Shown here one piece after another: positions 24,526 through 33,630 of a stretch of DNA of 64,000 nucleotides; positions within the stretch are counted from its first letter, which is position 1; each line of letters opens with the position of its first letter. A program made the translations under genes and the position numbers. Source of the stretch: Enterococcus asini ATCC 700915 (GTDB lineage Bacteria; Bacillota; Bacilli; Lactobacillales; Enterococcaceae); the NCBI RefSeq assembly GCF_000407365.1, contig NZ_ASVU01000001.1, positions 1,149,501 through 1,213,500 of the forward strand. Direction: 5' to 3'. The notes below the pieces were generated by a model that made no database searches, was not told the origin of the DNA, and saw nothing but the letters and a program-made list of their open reading frames with translations.

Positions 24526-27231
24526 ATGAAAAAAATCAAGCATGTTTTTGAGCTGTATCGATTGGATTGGAAACGTATCGCCAAGAGTCCTGTGGCGGTC
24601 TTTTTAATCGTGGCCTTGATGATTTTGCCTTCCCTTTATGCTTGGTTTAACATCAAAGCGTTATGGGACCCTTACGGCAACACCGGGGAGCTGCCCATTG
24701 CCATTTACAGCAATGACGCCGGGGCGAGTTTGCAGGACAAGGAGCTAAATATCGGCGACCAGGTGTTAGACACCTTGAAGGACAATAAACAGCTAGGCTG
24801 GCGCTTTGTAAAATCAAAAAAAGCCGTGGTTGACGGGGTTCGTTCTGGGAAATACTACGCCGGGATTTACTTGCCTAAGAATTTTTCCGAGGACTTGTTG
24901 AGTTTTCTTTCCGGGGACATTCAGAAGCCGAAAATCGAATACTTTATCAATGAAAAAATCAACGCCATTGCGCCGAAGATTACCGACAAAGGAGCTAGCA
25001 GTCTGCAAGAACAGATTACAGAAAACTTCATTAAAACCGCGAGCGAGACGGTTTTGAAAGTAATGAATGAAGTCGGCTATGACATCGACAGCAATCTGGT
25101 AAGCATTAACAAAGTCAAAAATATGATTTTGACCACGGATGAAAATGCCGACGAAATCGACGGCTATGCTAACCAAATTTTGGAACTCAATGACAAGATG
25201 CCAGAAATCAAAGAGAAGTTGAAAAAGGCGGAAAGCTTTGTGGATTACTTGCCAGAAGTGGATGCCATGGGGGAAAAGGTCATCGCTTTAAATGACAAAA
25301 TGCCCGAGCTAGAAGAACAAGCGAAGATTATTTTGACCTTGCAAGAAAAAATCCCTGAAATCAAAAATGCCGGAGATCAGTTGGCTTCTGTGGACAATGA
25401 CTTCGAAAAAGTGGAGTCGGTTATGAATGACGGGATTACCGAAGCCAAACAAGGCCTCGAAATCATCGCCGCGGTGCAAAAAATCTTGCCTGATGTGGAA
25501 AGTATGGGCAACAACGCCAATGAATTTGCCAAACAAATGCAAGCAGCAGCGGAACAATTAGAAACCACCTTGCCTTCCATTACTACTACGGTGAAGACCG
25601 TGATTTCTGATTTGACCACGATTAATTCCTTTGTACAATCGGCGGCAGATGAAGTCTCTGCGGCCTTACAGGACAATCAGTTAACCGACGAGGAAAAAGC
25701 CGCTTTAGGTGCGACTTTGACCAGTATCTCGGATCGGTTAGGGGATAAGGTTACCAATGTGACCAATTTGCAAAACTTTATTAAAGACTTGCCAAATTAC
25801 GCCGACGATACCAATTTGCAAAACATCGTCAGCCAATTGGAAAATGTGAAGACCTTGATTCAAGGCTTGCAAACCCGGGTGAATAATTTAAATGCGGCCA
25901 TTCAAGCCGGAAATATCGATGAAGCCACCAATGCTTTAGGTGCTGTCAGCGATTTGGCCAACCAATTGAACAGTGCTTTAGGTAATATCAGTGTCGATAA
26001 TATCGCCGCTCAAGTGGACAAAGGCTTGCAATTAGTAATCGGCACCATGAAAGATGCGCAAACGGCTATCGGCAAAGCGCAAGGCATCGACTTTACCAGC
26101 CTTTTGAGCAATACCTCCAAAACGGTTTCCAACGCCGTTGATTTATTGGAAAAATATCAAAAGCAAATGCCGGCAATCAAACAGGAAGTTCACGATGCCA
26201 ATGTCTTGTTAAATGGCCACATGGATGAGATTGTCAATGGCATTAACAAAGGCGCCGACTTGTACAACAATGAATTGCCTGAGTTGAAAGCCAAATTGGC
26301 CCTAGCGACAGATTTCCTTAAGAATGACTGGCCGGGGATCAAAAAAGAAATCACTCAAACCATGGACATGGTAGAAGAAAAAATGCCGCAATTAGAAGAA
26401 GGCTTGTCTCTGGCTTCTGATTTGATTAAAAATGATTGGCCACTTTTGAAAGAAGGCCTACACAAAGCCGCCGAAGCCATTCGCAAAGGGGAAAAAGAAG
26501 CCGACCTAGGGGAAATCATCAAACTTTTGAAGTCGGATGCCAATGCGGAAAGTGAATTCTTCACCAATCCAGTGGAACTGGATACCACCCAAATGTACCC
26601 AATTAAAAACAATGGTTCGGCTAGTACGCCGTTCTACACTGCTTTGTGTCTGTGGGTTGGAGCATTATTGCTATCCAGTGTGGCTAGCACGGAGTACTTC
26701 CTAGAAGGCAAAGACAAGGAAAAATACAGCAAACGGGAAACTTTCGTGGCCCGGATGTTGACCTTCTTGACCATGGCGGTAGCCCAATCCTTAGTGGTTT
26801 CTCTGGGGAACTACTTCTTACTGGGCGTGGACGTGCGGGCGCCGTTTTACGCAGTACTCTTTGCCCTCTTGGTAGGCCTGGCCTTTATGATGATCGTCTA
26901 CGTCTTAGCCGCCTTGTTTGGCAATATCGGAAAAGGGATCGCCATTATCATTTTGGTCTTGTCCATTTCCGGTGGTGGGGGGAACTATCCAATCCAAGTT
27001 TCCGGGAAGTTCTTCCAAATGATCAATCCGTTTCTACCATTCACCCATGCGGTGGACCTGTTACGGGAGTCCGCCGGGGGAATCTACTGGCCGAATGCTT
27101 GGCCGAATATCTTCATTATGATTGGCTTGTTTGTAGGCTTCGCAATTATCGGATTGCTTGCGTATCCGAAAATCGATGTCTTCACCAAGCGCATGGACAA
27201 AGTCTCCAAAGAAAGTCATTTCTTCCATTAA
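24526..27231 (+). CDS. YhgE/Pip-domain (phage infection protein) large membrane protein
   Basis: A protein of about 901 residues. One N-terminal membrane helix ([20 protein letters not shown]) is followed by the YhgE/Pip ectodomain with the family's [24 protein letters not shown] region. A long, repetitive, coiled-coil-prone extracellular stretch (about 170-680) follows. At the C-terminus five or six membrane helices resemble an ABC-2 permease ([27 protein letters not shown]). Relatives include lactococcal Pip (phage receptor) and EsaA-like secretion proteins. Start codons at 24517, 24523 and 24526 are all possible; AAAGGA favours the last two. Confidence 0.88.
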   Translation: MKKIKHVFELYRLDWKRIAKSPVAVFLIVALMILPSLYAWFNIKALWDPYGNTGELPIAIYSNDAGASLQDKELNIGDQVLDTLKDNKQLGWRFVKSKKAVVDGVRSGKYYAGIYLPKNFSEDLLSFLSGDIQKPKIEYFINEKINAIAPKITDKGASSLQEQITENFIKTASETVLKVMNEVGYDIDSNLVSINKVKNMILTTDENADEIDGYANQILELNDKMPEIKEKLKKAESFVDYLPEVDAMGEKVIALNDKMPELEEQAKIILTLQEKIPEIKNAGDQLASVDNDFEKVESVMNDGITEAKQGLEIIAAVQKILPDVESMGNNANEFAKQMQAAAEQLETTLPSITTTVKTVISDLTTINSFVQSAADEVSAALQDNQLTDEEKAALGATLTSISDRLGDKVTNVTNLQNFIKDLPNYADDTNLQNIVSQLENVKTLIQGLQTRVNNLNAAIQAGNIDEATNALGAVSDLANQLNSALGNISVDNIAAQVDKGLQLVIGTMKDAQTAIGKAQGIDFTSLLSNTSKTVSNAVDLLEKYQKQMPAIKQEVHDANVLLNGHMDEIVNGINKGADLYNNELPELKAKLALATDFLKNDWPGIKKEITQTMDMVEEKMPQLEEGLSLASDLIKNDWPLLKEGLHKAAEAIRKGEKEADLGEIIKLLKSDANAESEFFTNPVELDTTQMYPIKNNGSASTPFYTALCLWVGALLLSSVASTEYFLEGKDKEKYSKRETFVARMLTFLTMAVAQSLVVSLGNYFLLGVDVRAPFYAVLFALLVGLAFMMIVYVLAALFGNIGKGIAIIILVLSISGGGGNYPIQVSGKFFQMINPFLPFTHAVDLLRESAGGIYWPNAWPNIFIMIGLFVGFAIIGLLAYPKIDVFTKRMDKVSKESHFFH

Positions 27232-27249
27232 TCCTAAGAAATACTAGAC

Positions 27250-27284
27250 AGCGCCTCAACGAATCTTGTTGGGGCGCTTTTTTT
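27250..27284 (+). terminator. Intrinsic terminator after the YhgE gene
   Basis: Stem AGCGCCTCAAC / GTTGGGGCGCT with seven T behind it. Confidence 0.93.
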
Positions 27285-27334
27285 GCGGAAATCTGCTAGG
27301 ATAATAGTGAGTCGATAAAAAGGAGGGGCGCCAG

Positions 27335-28168
27335 ATGAACAGGACAGACATTCAATTAATCGTAAGCGACATCGATGGCACAATCTTAAATTCGGAACAT
27401 CAAGTCACCCAGGAGCTAAAGGGAACCTTAGAAGCAGTAACTAAAGTCAGTATTCCCTTTGTTTTGACTTCTGCCCGGTCGCCTTTGGCCATGGCGCACA
27501 TTCGAGACGAGTTGGGCTTAGAAACGCCCCTAGTCGCTTATAACGGGGCCTATATCAGTGAGTACCAGACGGAAAAAGAGCTCTTTAGTCTGCCGGTGGA
27601 TTTTACAGAGGCTAACAAAGTGATCCAGTTGGCGAATCGTCGCTATCCGGAAGTGGCCATTAACATCTATGCCGGAAATCGTTGGCTAGTGCCTAAGCGC
27701 AATCCTTGGGTGCAATTGGAAGAAGAGATCACCCAAATGAAAGCAGAAGAAGTGGAGTTACACCGTTTTTTAGCAGAAGAACCAGCGATTCATAAAGTCC
27801 TTTTCATTGGAGATCAAGAACCTTTGGAACAATTAGAGCGGTCCATTGGCAATCTCGTCTTATTGGAGTCCGCACAATACCGCTCGAAGGAAAACTACTT
27901 GGAATTCACCCATAAAAAGGTCTCTAAGGCCTTGGCCTTGGAACAGGTGGCTGCCTATTACCAAGTGGATTTGGCCCACACCTTGGCCATTGGAGACCAC
28001 GATAACGACGTGAGTATGATCGGAGCTGCAGGGGTAGGGGTCGCCATGGGCAATGCCTCGGAAGCTGCCAGAAAAAAAGCCGACTTTATCACCGCCGACA
28101 ACAATCACAACGGTGTGGCAGTGGTCTTAAAACAAGTGCTACAAGGCAAGCAAGAAAGAAGTGAGTAA
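27335..28168 (+). CDS. HAD-superfamily (Cof-type) sugar-phosphate phosphatase
   Basis: A 277-residue HAD hydrolase of the Cof/YidA type (IIB cap). Motif I with nucleophile Asp is VSDIDGTILNS. Motif II is VLTSARSP. Motif III Lys is in THKKVSKALALEQV. Motif IV is AIGDHDNDVSMIGAAGVGVAMGNA. Enzymes of this group dephosphorylate sugar phosphates or flavin mononucleotide, and the substrate cannot be told from sequence. AAGGAGG stands before the ATG. An IS200-type element follows directly. Confidence 0.92.
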   Translation: MNRTDIQLIVSDIDGTILNSEHQVTQELKGTLEAVTKVSIPFVLTSARSPLAMAHIRDELGLETPLVAYNGAYISEYQTEKELFSLPVDFTEANKVIQLANRRYPEVAINIYAGNRWLVPKRNPWVQLEEEITQMKAEEVELHRFLAEEPAIHKVLFIGDQEPLEQLERSIGNLVLLESAQYRSKENYLEFTHKKVSKALALEQVAAYYQVDLAHTLAIGDHDNDVSMIGAAGVGVAMGNASEAARKKADFITADNNHNGVAVVLKQVLQGKQERSE

Positions 28169-28323
28169 GTAGGCAATCGTTTCGTCAATCATTACCACCC
28201 GTCTAACGGGTGGTTTGCTCTGCGGGTGTAACCCCTTGTTGCTATGGCTACGCCTAAAGACGTTATCCTTCACTTTGTTCAGGCTCAATGCCCTTGGCAC
28301 TTTCACTTACCGGTCAAACCGGT

Positions 28324-28806
28324 TTATTTTTTTCTGAAGCCACCATCTGAAAATGGGTCTTCATATTCTCGTACACTCAATTTATCGAGTGCGATATCGT
28401 GTGATTCCTGTTCCCGAATATACTTTGCGATTGTTTTTTCGTTTAATCCCACGGTACTAACATAATATCCTTCTGCCCAAAATTTTCGATTGCCATACTT
28501 ATATTTCAAGTTGGCATGACGATCAAAAATTTGTAAGGCACTTTTGCTCTTTAAATAGCCAACAAATGAAGAGATACTAATTTTGGGTGGAATACTTACC
28601 AATATATGAACATGATCTGGCATCATATGTCCTTCGATAATTTCGACTCCTTTGTACTTGCACAAGAGTTGGAAGATCTCAATTAAATCTCGCCGTACTT
28701 GATTGTAAATTAGTTTCCGTCTATACTTTGGTGTAAATACAATATGATACTTACACATCCATTTTGTATGCGCTAAGCTGTTTGTTTTATTTGCCAAAAA
28801 TCCCAT
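28324..28806 (-). CDS. tnpA: IS200-family Y1 transposase TnpA
   Basis: A 160-residue HUH/Y1 transposase. The sequence KYHIVFTPKYRRK, the metal-binding HUH pair in MMPDHVHILVSI, and the catalytic tyrosine helix TIAKYIREQE are intact. I chose the ATG at 28806 (MGFLANKTN), the usual N-terminus for the family; a longer frame to 28872 has no site. The start codon lies inside a 17-base stem with the sequence just upstream, which should suppress translation. It looks intact and potentially mobile. Confidence 0.92.
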   Translation of the reverse strand: MGFLANKTNSLAHTKWMCKYHIVFTPKYRRKLIYNQVRRDLIEIFQLLCKYKGVEIIEGHMMPDHVHILVSIPPKISISSFVGYLKSKSALQIFDRHANLKYKYGNRKFWAEGYYVSTVGLNEKTIAKYIREQESHDIALDKLSVREYEDPFSDGGFRKK

Positions 28807-28860
28807 TCCTTTCAATTGAGCCTGAACAACCCAATTGTACGACAGGAATGGGATTTTTGG
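28794..28860 (-). promoter_or_regulatory. Hairpin burying the tnpA start codon
   Basis: A perfect 17-base inverted repeat (28794-28810 with 28844-28860; ends CCAAAAATCCC / GGGATTTTTGG). The tnpA ATG (28804-28806) is within the stem, so the mRNA would hide the start. IS200 elements are known to silence tnpA by such leader structures. Confidence 0.75.
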
Positions 28861-28953
28861 TGGCATAGCCACTGATTCTCTACCCGCATAGCGGGTAGTT
28901 TTTTGTTTCGGACGCTGTGCGACCTCAACAGGGCTCCACGCCCAACTAACAAA

Positions 28954-28986
28954 AAAAGCCCTCAGGCAATTTGCCTGAGGGCTTTT
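28954..28986. terminator. Bidirectional intrinsic terminator
   Basis: A 16-base stem AAAAGCCCTCAGGCAA / TTGCCTGAGGGCTTTT. On the minus strand it lies downstream of the small gene that ends at 28995. Confidence 0.92.
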
Positions 28987-28994
28987 CGAATCAC

Positions 28995-29414
28995 TTATAA
29001 AGCTTTTTCAATGTCTTGAAGCAAGTCTTCGTAGAGGCTAGTCCAAGATTTTTGACCGAGGTATTTGATGCGCATTCCTTCGGTGAAGTTTTCAAAGAGA
29101 GTGCTGACTTGGGCTTTTACTTCAGGTGCTAGAGTCAGAGCCGCAATTTTTTCTTGAATCATTTGATTGGCTTGCCAGCTGCGTAGCGTTTCCCATTGGT
29201 TATAGGTCATGGGAACGACTTCTGCGTCGTTAAAGACCATGGCAAAGGTATCTGAGGTGATCATTTTTTCTAAGTCTGCAAGGGTTGCCCCTGGGTTCAA
29301 GGCGATTTCAGCTAATTTTTCGCTTTCTTCAATACGGGGAGCAGCTTCCCAAGTGATGGGTAAGTTGACCATTTTGTCTGCTACTTGGTTGTAGAAAATA
29401 ATTGTTTCGTTCAT
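28995..29414 (-). CDS. Unknown small soluble protein
   Basis: A 139-residue, helical, cytosolic protein (MNETIIFYNQVADKMVNLPI...). I do not recognise it. The ATG at 29414 follows AAAGGAG; the longer frame to 29510 runs over the terminator of the operon upstream and is unlikely. It lies just behind the hexuronate operon but has its own leader, since a hairpin terminator separates them. Confidence 0.6.
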   Translation of the reverse strand: MNETIIFYNQVADKMVNLPITWEAAPRIEESEKLAEIALNPGATLADLEKMITSDTFAMVFNDAEVVPMTYNQWETLRSWQANQMIQEKIAALTLAPEVKAQVSTLFENFTEGMRIKYLGQKSWTSLYEDLLQDIEKAL

Positions 29415-29461
29415 GTGAAACACTCCTTTGATAAAAATATTCGCCAAATTTTTAAAACCAT

Positions 29462-29506
29462 TGAAAAGAAAGGCTCCTAGACCGACTAGGCGTTGATCTA
29501 GGAGCC
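29462..29506 (-). terminator. Intrinsic terminator of the hexuronate operon
   Basis: Stem GGCTCCTAGA / TCTAGGAGCC with a 15-base loop and TTTCTTTT on the minus strand. Confidence 0.85.
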
Positions 29507-29531
29507 CCAAGTTATTGCTTAACCAAATTGC

Positions 29532-31079
29532 TTAGGTTAAGGGTTGATCAGGCCAGCTTTCTTGATAAGGGTGGCCAGTCAATTCTTCCACAACTTCTTT
29601 TGCTTCAGGAGTGACATCGTCTTTTGAGCCACCAGCTTCTAAACGGTTGATTTCAGCTTTCAACACGGCATGAGTTTCACGATTCAAGCGGAATTTCCAT
29701 GCAGTGAACAAGGACAAAGCAAAGAGTACAACCGGTGCTACGAAGAAGATCAATGCAATCCCTACTTGAACATTGTGAGGGGTTGAATTCAAATCCAACA
29801 TAGTTTTGGAATCAAAGCCGATTTCGGCTAATAAAATCCCGGCAATCCAGGAAGCCAAGGCACCAGTTGATTTTCTGAAGAAGGTCATTACAGAAGCGTA
29901 AACCCCAGCCCGGTCGCCCCGAGTCATGATTCGGTCAACGTCTGGGATAAATGGAAAGACATTCCATGGAGTGAATTCCAAAATTGCCCGAGCGCATTGA
30001 TACAAAATAGAAATGATGATCAAAACCCAGACAGCGTTCTTGACTTGGAAAGCCCAAGTTAAGAAGTAACCAACCATGGTGATAATCAAAGTGGTGTAGC
30101 TAAGGGTAAACAAGTATTTCGGTCCGTGAGTCAACATCAACTTAGCGGCACCTAGTGTAGCAAGGATCCCAAAGACGGATAAAGCTTGCAAGGTCCAAGG
30201 AGTATCGGCTTTGGCACCGTGGATACAGCAGATGATGAAGGTTGGCAACATAGTGGAGTAGAAGTCTTTCCCGGTGAAAGAAAGCAGGTAAATTGCCAAA
30301 TGTTTACGGAATGCTTTGTTTTTAAAGGTGGAGAAATAATCGGAAACGGTCTTTTTAACAAAGGCGCCTAAACTTAATTTTGGTTGACTTTCTAATTCTG
30401 CAATAAATTCAGGCGTTAATGGACGTTCCCAAGTTGTACGGTAGGAAACAAAGATTGCCACAACGAAGATGACGGTCCAAATAATCCCGGTGATCAAGTA
30501 AGCATTAGGATTTTCCATCCGTTTTAAAGCGGCCAAGACTAGGAATACAATGGCAGTCCCAGTTGCGGAAATAAACATCCGAGAACCAGACAAGACAGTC
30601 CGTTTGTTGTAGTCGTCGGTCATTTCAGTTGGCAAGGTTTCCCATGGAATCAAGATCATGGCAATCGCAATTTCGATGGCGATGTAAATGATCAAGTAAT
30701 AATGCCAATCATCTGATTGAATCCAAAACAGTGGGAACAACACGGCGAATAAAATACCGCCTAAGAGCATGAAGAAGTGGCGTCGGCCAAAACGTTGCCC
30801 TAATTTTGTCTTGTAGAAACCATCTGTAATAGCACCGAAGAAGAGGGTGAAGATGGCATCCACAATCCGACCAATCCCGGTAATCGCCCCGGCAAATGCC
30901 GGATTGATCCCTTGGCTTAATACAAAGGCGAAAATAACGCCGGAAACAATATTATTCCAACCGCCACCCATTAAGTCGGTTAACCCGTAACCAATCCCGC
31001 GAGCAACGGTGATATCTTTTGGTTGATATACCCAATTTTTTTCTGACTCATTACTTTTCTTATTCTCCTTAGGCTTCAA
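29532..31079 (-). CDS. GPH/MFS-family hexuronide (glucuronide) transporter
   Basis: A 515-residue, twelve-helix transporter of the glycoside-pentoside-hexuronide cation symporter group. N-terminal RGIGYGLTDLMGGGWNNIVSG, then FFGAITDGFYKTKLGQRFGRRH (the loop 2-3 signature), PWETLPTEMTDDYNKRT and a cytosolic C-terminal tail are visible. It overlaps the uxaC stop by 11 bases and ends the operon uxuB-uxuA-uxaC-transporter. Uptake of glucuronate or a glucuronide is the natural role. Confidence 0.85.
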   Translation of the reverse strand: MKPKENKKSNESEKNWVYQPKDITVARGIGYGLTDLMGGGWNNIVSGVIFAFVLSQGINPAFAGAITGIGRIVDAIFTLFFGAITDGFYKTKLGQRFGRRHFFMLLGGILFAVLFPLFWIQSDDWHYYLIIYIAIEIAIAMILIPWETLPTEMTDDYNKRTVLSGSRMFISATGTAIVFLVLAALKRMENPNAYLITGIIWTVIFVVAIFVSYRTTWERPLTPEFIAELESQPKLSLGAFVKKTVSDYFSTFKNKAFRKHLAIYLLSFTGKDFYSTMLPTFIICCIHGAKADTPWTLQALSVFGILATLGAAKLMLTHGPKYLFTLSYTTLIITMVGYFLTWAFQVKNAVWVLIIISILYQCARAILEFTPWNVFPFIPDVDRIMTRGDRAGVYASVMTFFRKSTGALASWIAGILLAEIGFDSKTMLDLNSTPHNVQVGIALIFFVAPVVLFALSLFTAWKFRLNRETHAVLKAEINRLEAGGSKDDVTPEAKEVVEELTGHPYQESWPDQPLT

Positions 31080-32484
31080 AAAAGCCGAAATAATTGTAGG
31101 CGTTGTTGTAGCAAATGTCTGCTACGATTTGTCCCAAGTACGCTTCGTCGGCAGGTAGACGACCAGCATCGACCCATTCCCCTAGTAATTGACACAGTAC
31201 GCGGCGGAAGTATTCGTGACGAGGGTAACTTAAGAAACTCCGGGAATCTGTAAGCATCCCAGTGAAATTAGCCAATAAGCTTTGTTGAGCCATGGTGGTT
31301 AATTGTTGACGCATGCCTTCAGCGGTATCGTTGAACCACCAAGCACAGCCTAATTGAAGTTTTTGTACCATGCCACCTTGGAAGCTTTGCATTGCGGTAG
31401 CTAAAGGCAACCAGTCTGTTGGATTCAAGGAATACAAAATGGTTTTTGGTAAGTGACCAGCGGCTTCGGCTTCATCAAAGAGAGCCACGATATTGTGTGC
31501 AAGACCGGCTTGGTCCCCCATGGAGTCGCCACCCACGTTGATACCGACTTCTTTTTTCAAGGTGCGAGAGTCATTCCGCAAAGCATTCATGTGCATTTGC
31601 ATTGTCCAGCCGTGTTTTTCATATTCGGCCATTAAGTGCAATTGAATAGCGGTAACAAATTGGGCAACTTCGTCGGCAGTAAAAGCAGTTTTGCCACTTA
31701 AAGCAGCTTGTAAGATTTCGTCCAATGCTTCTGGTGTACTAGTATGGTAATAATAGGTGTTCAAACCTTGGTCAGCTAGGCGTCCGCCAATGCTGTGGAA
31801 GTAATCCACTCGTTGGCTTAGCGCTTGTTTCAAATCAGCGAAAGTTTTAATGGTGATACCAGCGGCTTGACCGAGTTTTTCAATGTAAGCTGGATAGCCG
31901 TCCGCCGTAATGCCCCAAACATTATCTGGTCTAAAGGTTGGCAAAACTTTAAAGGCGTTGTTTTGTTTTGCCAATTCTTGATGGTAGTGCAAATCATCAG
32001 CAGGATCATCTGTGGTGCAGACGGCTTTGACGTTCATCATTTCCAATAATTGTTTTGGACGGTAGTCGTCTGTTTGGATTTTTTCATTGGCTAAGCGCCA
32101 GATTTCTGGTGCATTCTTTTCATTGATCGTTAAGTCAATGTCAAAATAGCGACGCAATTCTAAATGAGACCATTCAAAAATAGGATTGCCAGGAGCCTTT
32201 TCGATTGTTTTCACAAAGGCGAAGAACTTATCGTAATCGTCACCATTGCCACTAATCAATTCTTCCGGGACACCGTTTGCCCGCATTAGACGCCATTTGT
32301 AGTGGTCGCCAGCGCCACGGTCATTTAACCAAACTTGAGTCAAATTGGCATATTGTTCATTTTTGAACATATCAATCGGTTCTAAATGGCAGTGGTAGTC
32401 GATAATCGGTTGTTCCTCTGCAAATTTGTGGAACAGCGCTTTGGCAGTTTCATTTTCTAATAAGAAATCTTGATCTAAAAACAT
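31069..32484 (-). CDS. uxaC: Uronate (glucuronate) isomerase
   Basis: A 471-residue enzyme of the amidohydrolase-like fold that isomerises D-glucuronate to D-fructuronate (and galacturonate to tagaturonate). The metal-binding IIDYHCHLEP is at about residue 30. AVCTTDDPADDLHYH, TFRPDNVW, MQMHMNALRND, SLNPTDWLPLAT and GMLTDSRSFLSYPRHEYFRR are family hallmarks. The length is normal. It overlaps the transporter downstream and follows uxuA by 64 bases. Confidence 0.96.
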   Translation of the reverse strand: MFLDQDFLLENETAKALFHKFAEEQPIIDYHCHLEPIDMFKNEQYANLTQVWLNDRGAGDHYKWRLMRANGVPEELISGNGDDYDKFFAFVKTIEKAPGNPIFEWSHLELRRYFDIDLTINEKNAPEIWRLANEKIQTDDYRPKQLLEMMNVKAVCTTDDPADDLHYHQELAKQNNAFKVLPTFRPDNVWGITADGYPAYIEKLGQAAGITIKTFADLKQALSQRVDYFHSIGGRLADQGLNTYYYHTSTPEALDEILQAALSGKTAFTADEVAQFVTAIQLHLMAEYEKHGWTMQMHMNALRNDSRTLKKEVGINVGGDSMGDQAGLAHNIVALFDEAEAAGHLPKTILYSLNPTDWLPLATAMQSFQGGMVQKLQLGCAWWFNDTAEGMRQQLTTMAQQSLLANFTGMLTDSRSFLSYPRHEYFRRVLCQLLGEWVDAGRLPADEAYLGQIVADICYNNAYNYFGFFEA

Positions 32485-32548
32485 AGATAAACGCTTCCTT
32501 TTTTAATAGTTTAGGATGAGGAGTATGGCTCCTCATCCAGTGTAATCC

Positions 32549-33628
32549 TTATTTTTTGTCGGCTTTTTCCAAAGCTTCCCACAGGCCGTTCAAGTAAACA
32601 GCACCTAGGGCACGGTCGTATAAGCCATAGCCGGGACGACCTGTTTCTCCCCAAATCATGCGGCCATGATCGGGACGGATGTAGCCGTCAAAGCCATTGT
32701 CATACATTGCTTTCAAGACTTTGTACATATCTAATGAACCGTATTCTGATTTATGTGGTGCTTCGTAAAAATCAAGGCCATTGTCGTTGATGTACTTGAT
32801 ATTGCGCACGTGGGCGAAGGGGATGCGATCCCGTTTACAAAATTCAGCTAAAATTTCGTAGACATCATTGTCTGGACGTTCGGCAATACTACCAGTACAC
32901 AAGGTGATGCCGTTGCTTGGAGAGTCTACAACGTTACAGATCCAATCAAGGTCATCGCGGTTTTTCACAACCCGTGGCAAACCAAAGATGGAGTATGGAG
33001 GATCATCTGGGTGAACCGCCATTTTTATGCCGACTTCTTCACAAGTAGGAATGATGGCTTTCAAGAAGTACGCGAAGTTTTCCCGTAGTTTTGCTTCATC
33101 TACATCTTTGTAAGCTTCAAACAATTGTTTCACTTGGGCCAAACGTTCTGGTTCCCAGCCTGGTAATTCGAAATCATTGCTAGAACCTTCTACTTTTTTG
33201 ATGATTTCTTCTGGATCTTCTGGAATATCCTTCGCGATGTAAGCAAGGGTAGAAGAGCCATCAGCTAATTTGTAATCCAAGTCTGATTTTACCCAGTCAA
33301 AGACAGGCATAAAGTTGTAACAAATCACTTCGATGCCGAATTCGGCTAAATTGCGAATGGTTTGTTTGTAGTTTTCAATATATTGATCCCGAGTTGGCAA
33401 CCCGATTTTAATGTCATCATGAATGTTGACACTTTCGATGACTTTTAAGGTCATGCCATTGGCTTCGATTTCTTCTTTTAAGGCTTTGATTCGATCTTTG
33501 GGCCAAACTTCACCGGCTGGGATATCCATTAAAGTTCCTACAATCCCTTTCATACCTGGGATTTGGCGGATTTCTGATAATTTGATTTTTTCTTCGTTGG
33601 CGCCATACCATCTAAAGGTCATTTCCAT
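32549..33628 (-). CDS. uxuA: Mannonate dehydratase
   Basis: A 359-residue TIM-barrel enzyme that dehydrates D-mannonate to 2-keto-3-deoxy-D-gluconate. Characteristic segments are TFRWYGANEEKIKLSEIRQIPG at the N-terminus, VICYNFMPVFDW, MAVHPDDPPYSIFGLPR, GITLCTGSI, FAHVRNIK and YIRPDHGRMIWGE. The length matches the UxuA family. The start follows the uxuB stop by two bases, so the two are coupled. Confidence 0.96.
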   Translation of the reverse strand: MEMTFRWYGANEEKIKLSEIRQIPGMKGIVGTLMDIPAGEVWPKDRIKALKEEIEANGMTLKVIESVNIHDDIKIGLPTRDQYIENYKQTIRNLAEFGIEVICYNFMPVFDWVKSDLDYKLADGSSTLAYIAKDIPEDPEEIIKKVEGSSNDFELPGWEPERLAQVKQLFEAYKDVDEAKLRENFAYFLKAIIPTCEEVGIKMAVHPDDPPYSIFGLPRVVKNRDDLDWICNVVDSPSNGITLCTGSIAERPDNDVYEILAEFCKRDRIPFAHVRNIKYINDNGLDFYEAPHKSEYGSLDMYKVLKAMYDNGFDGYIRPDHGRMIWGETGRPGYGLYDRALGAVYLNGLWEALEKADKK

Positions 33629-33630
33629 TG

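Larger units (their letters stand above)
28175..28935 (-). mobile_element. IS200/IS605-type element carrying only tnpA
   Basis: A tnpA gene flanked by two sub-terminal hairpins, ACCACCCGT/ACGGGTGGT (28194-28214) and CTACCCGC/GCGGGTAG (28880-28898), as expected for Y1 transposases that recognise single-stranded hairpins. No tnpB is present. The exact ends are not determined. Confidence 0.75.
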
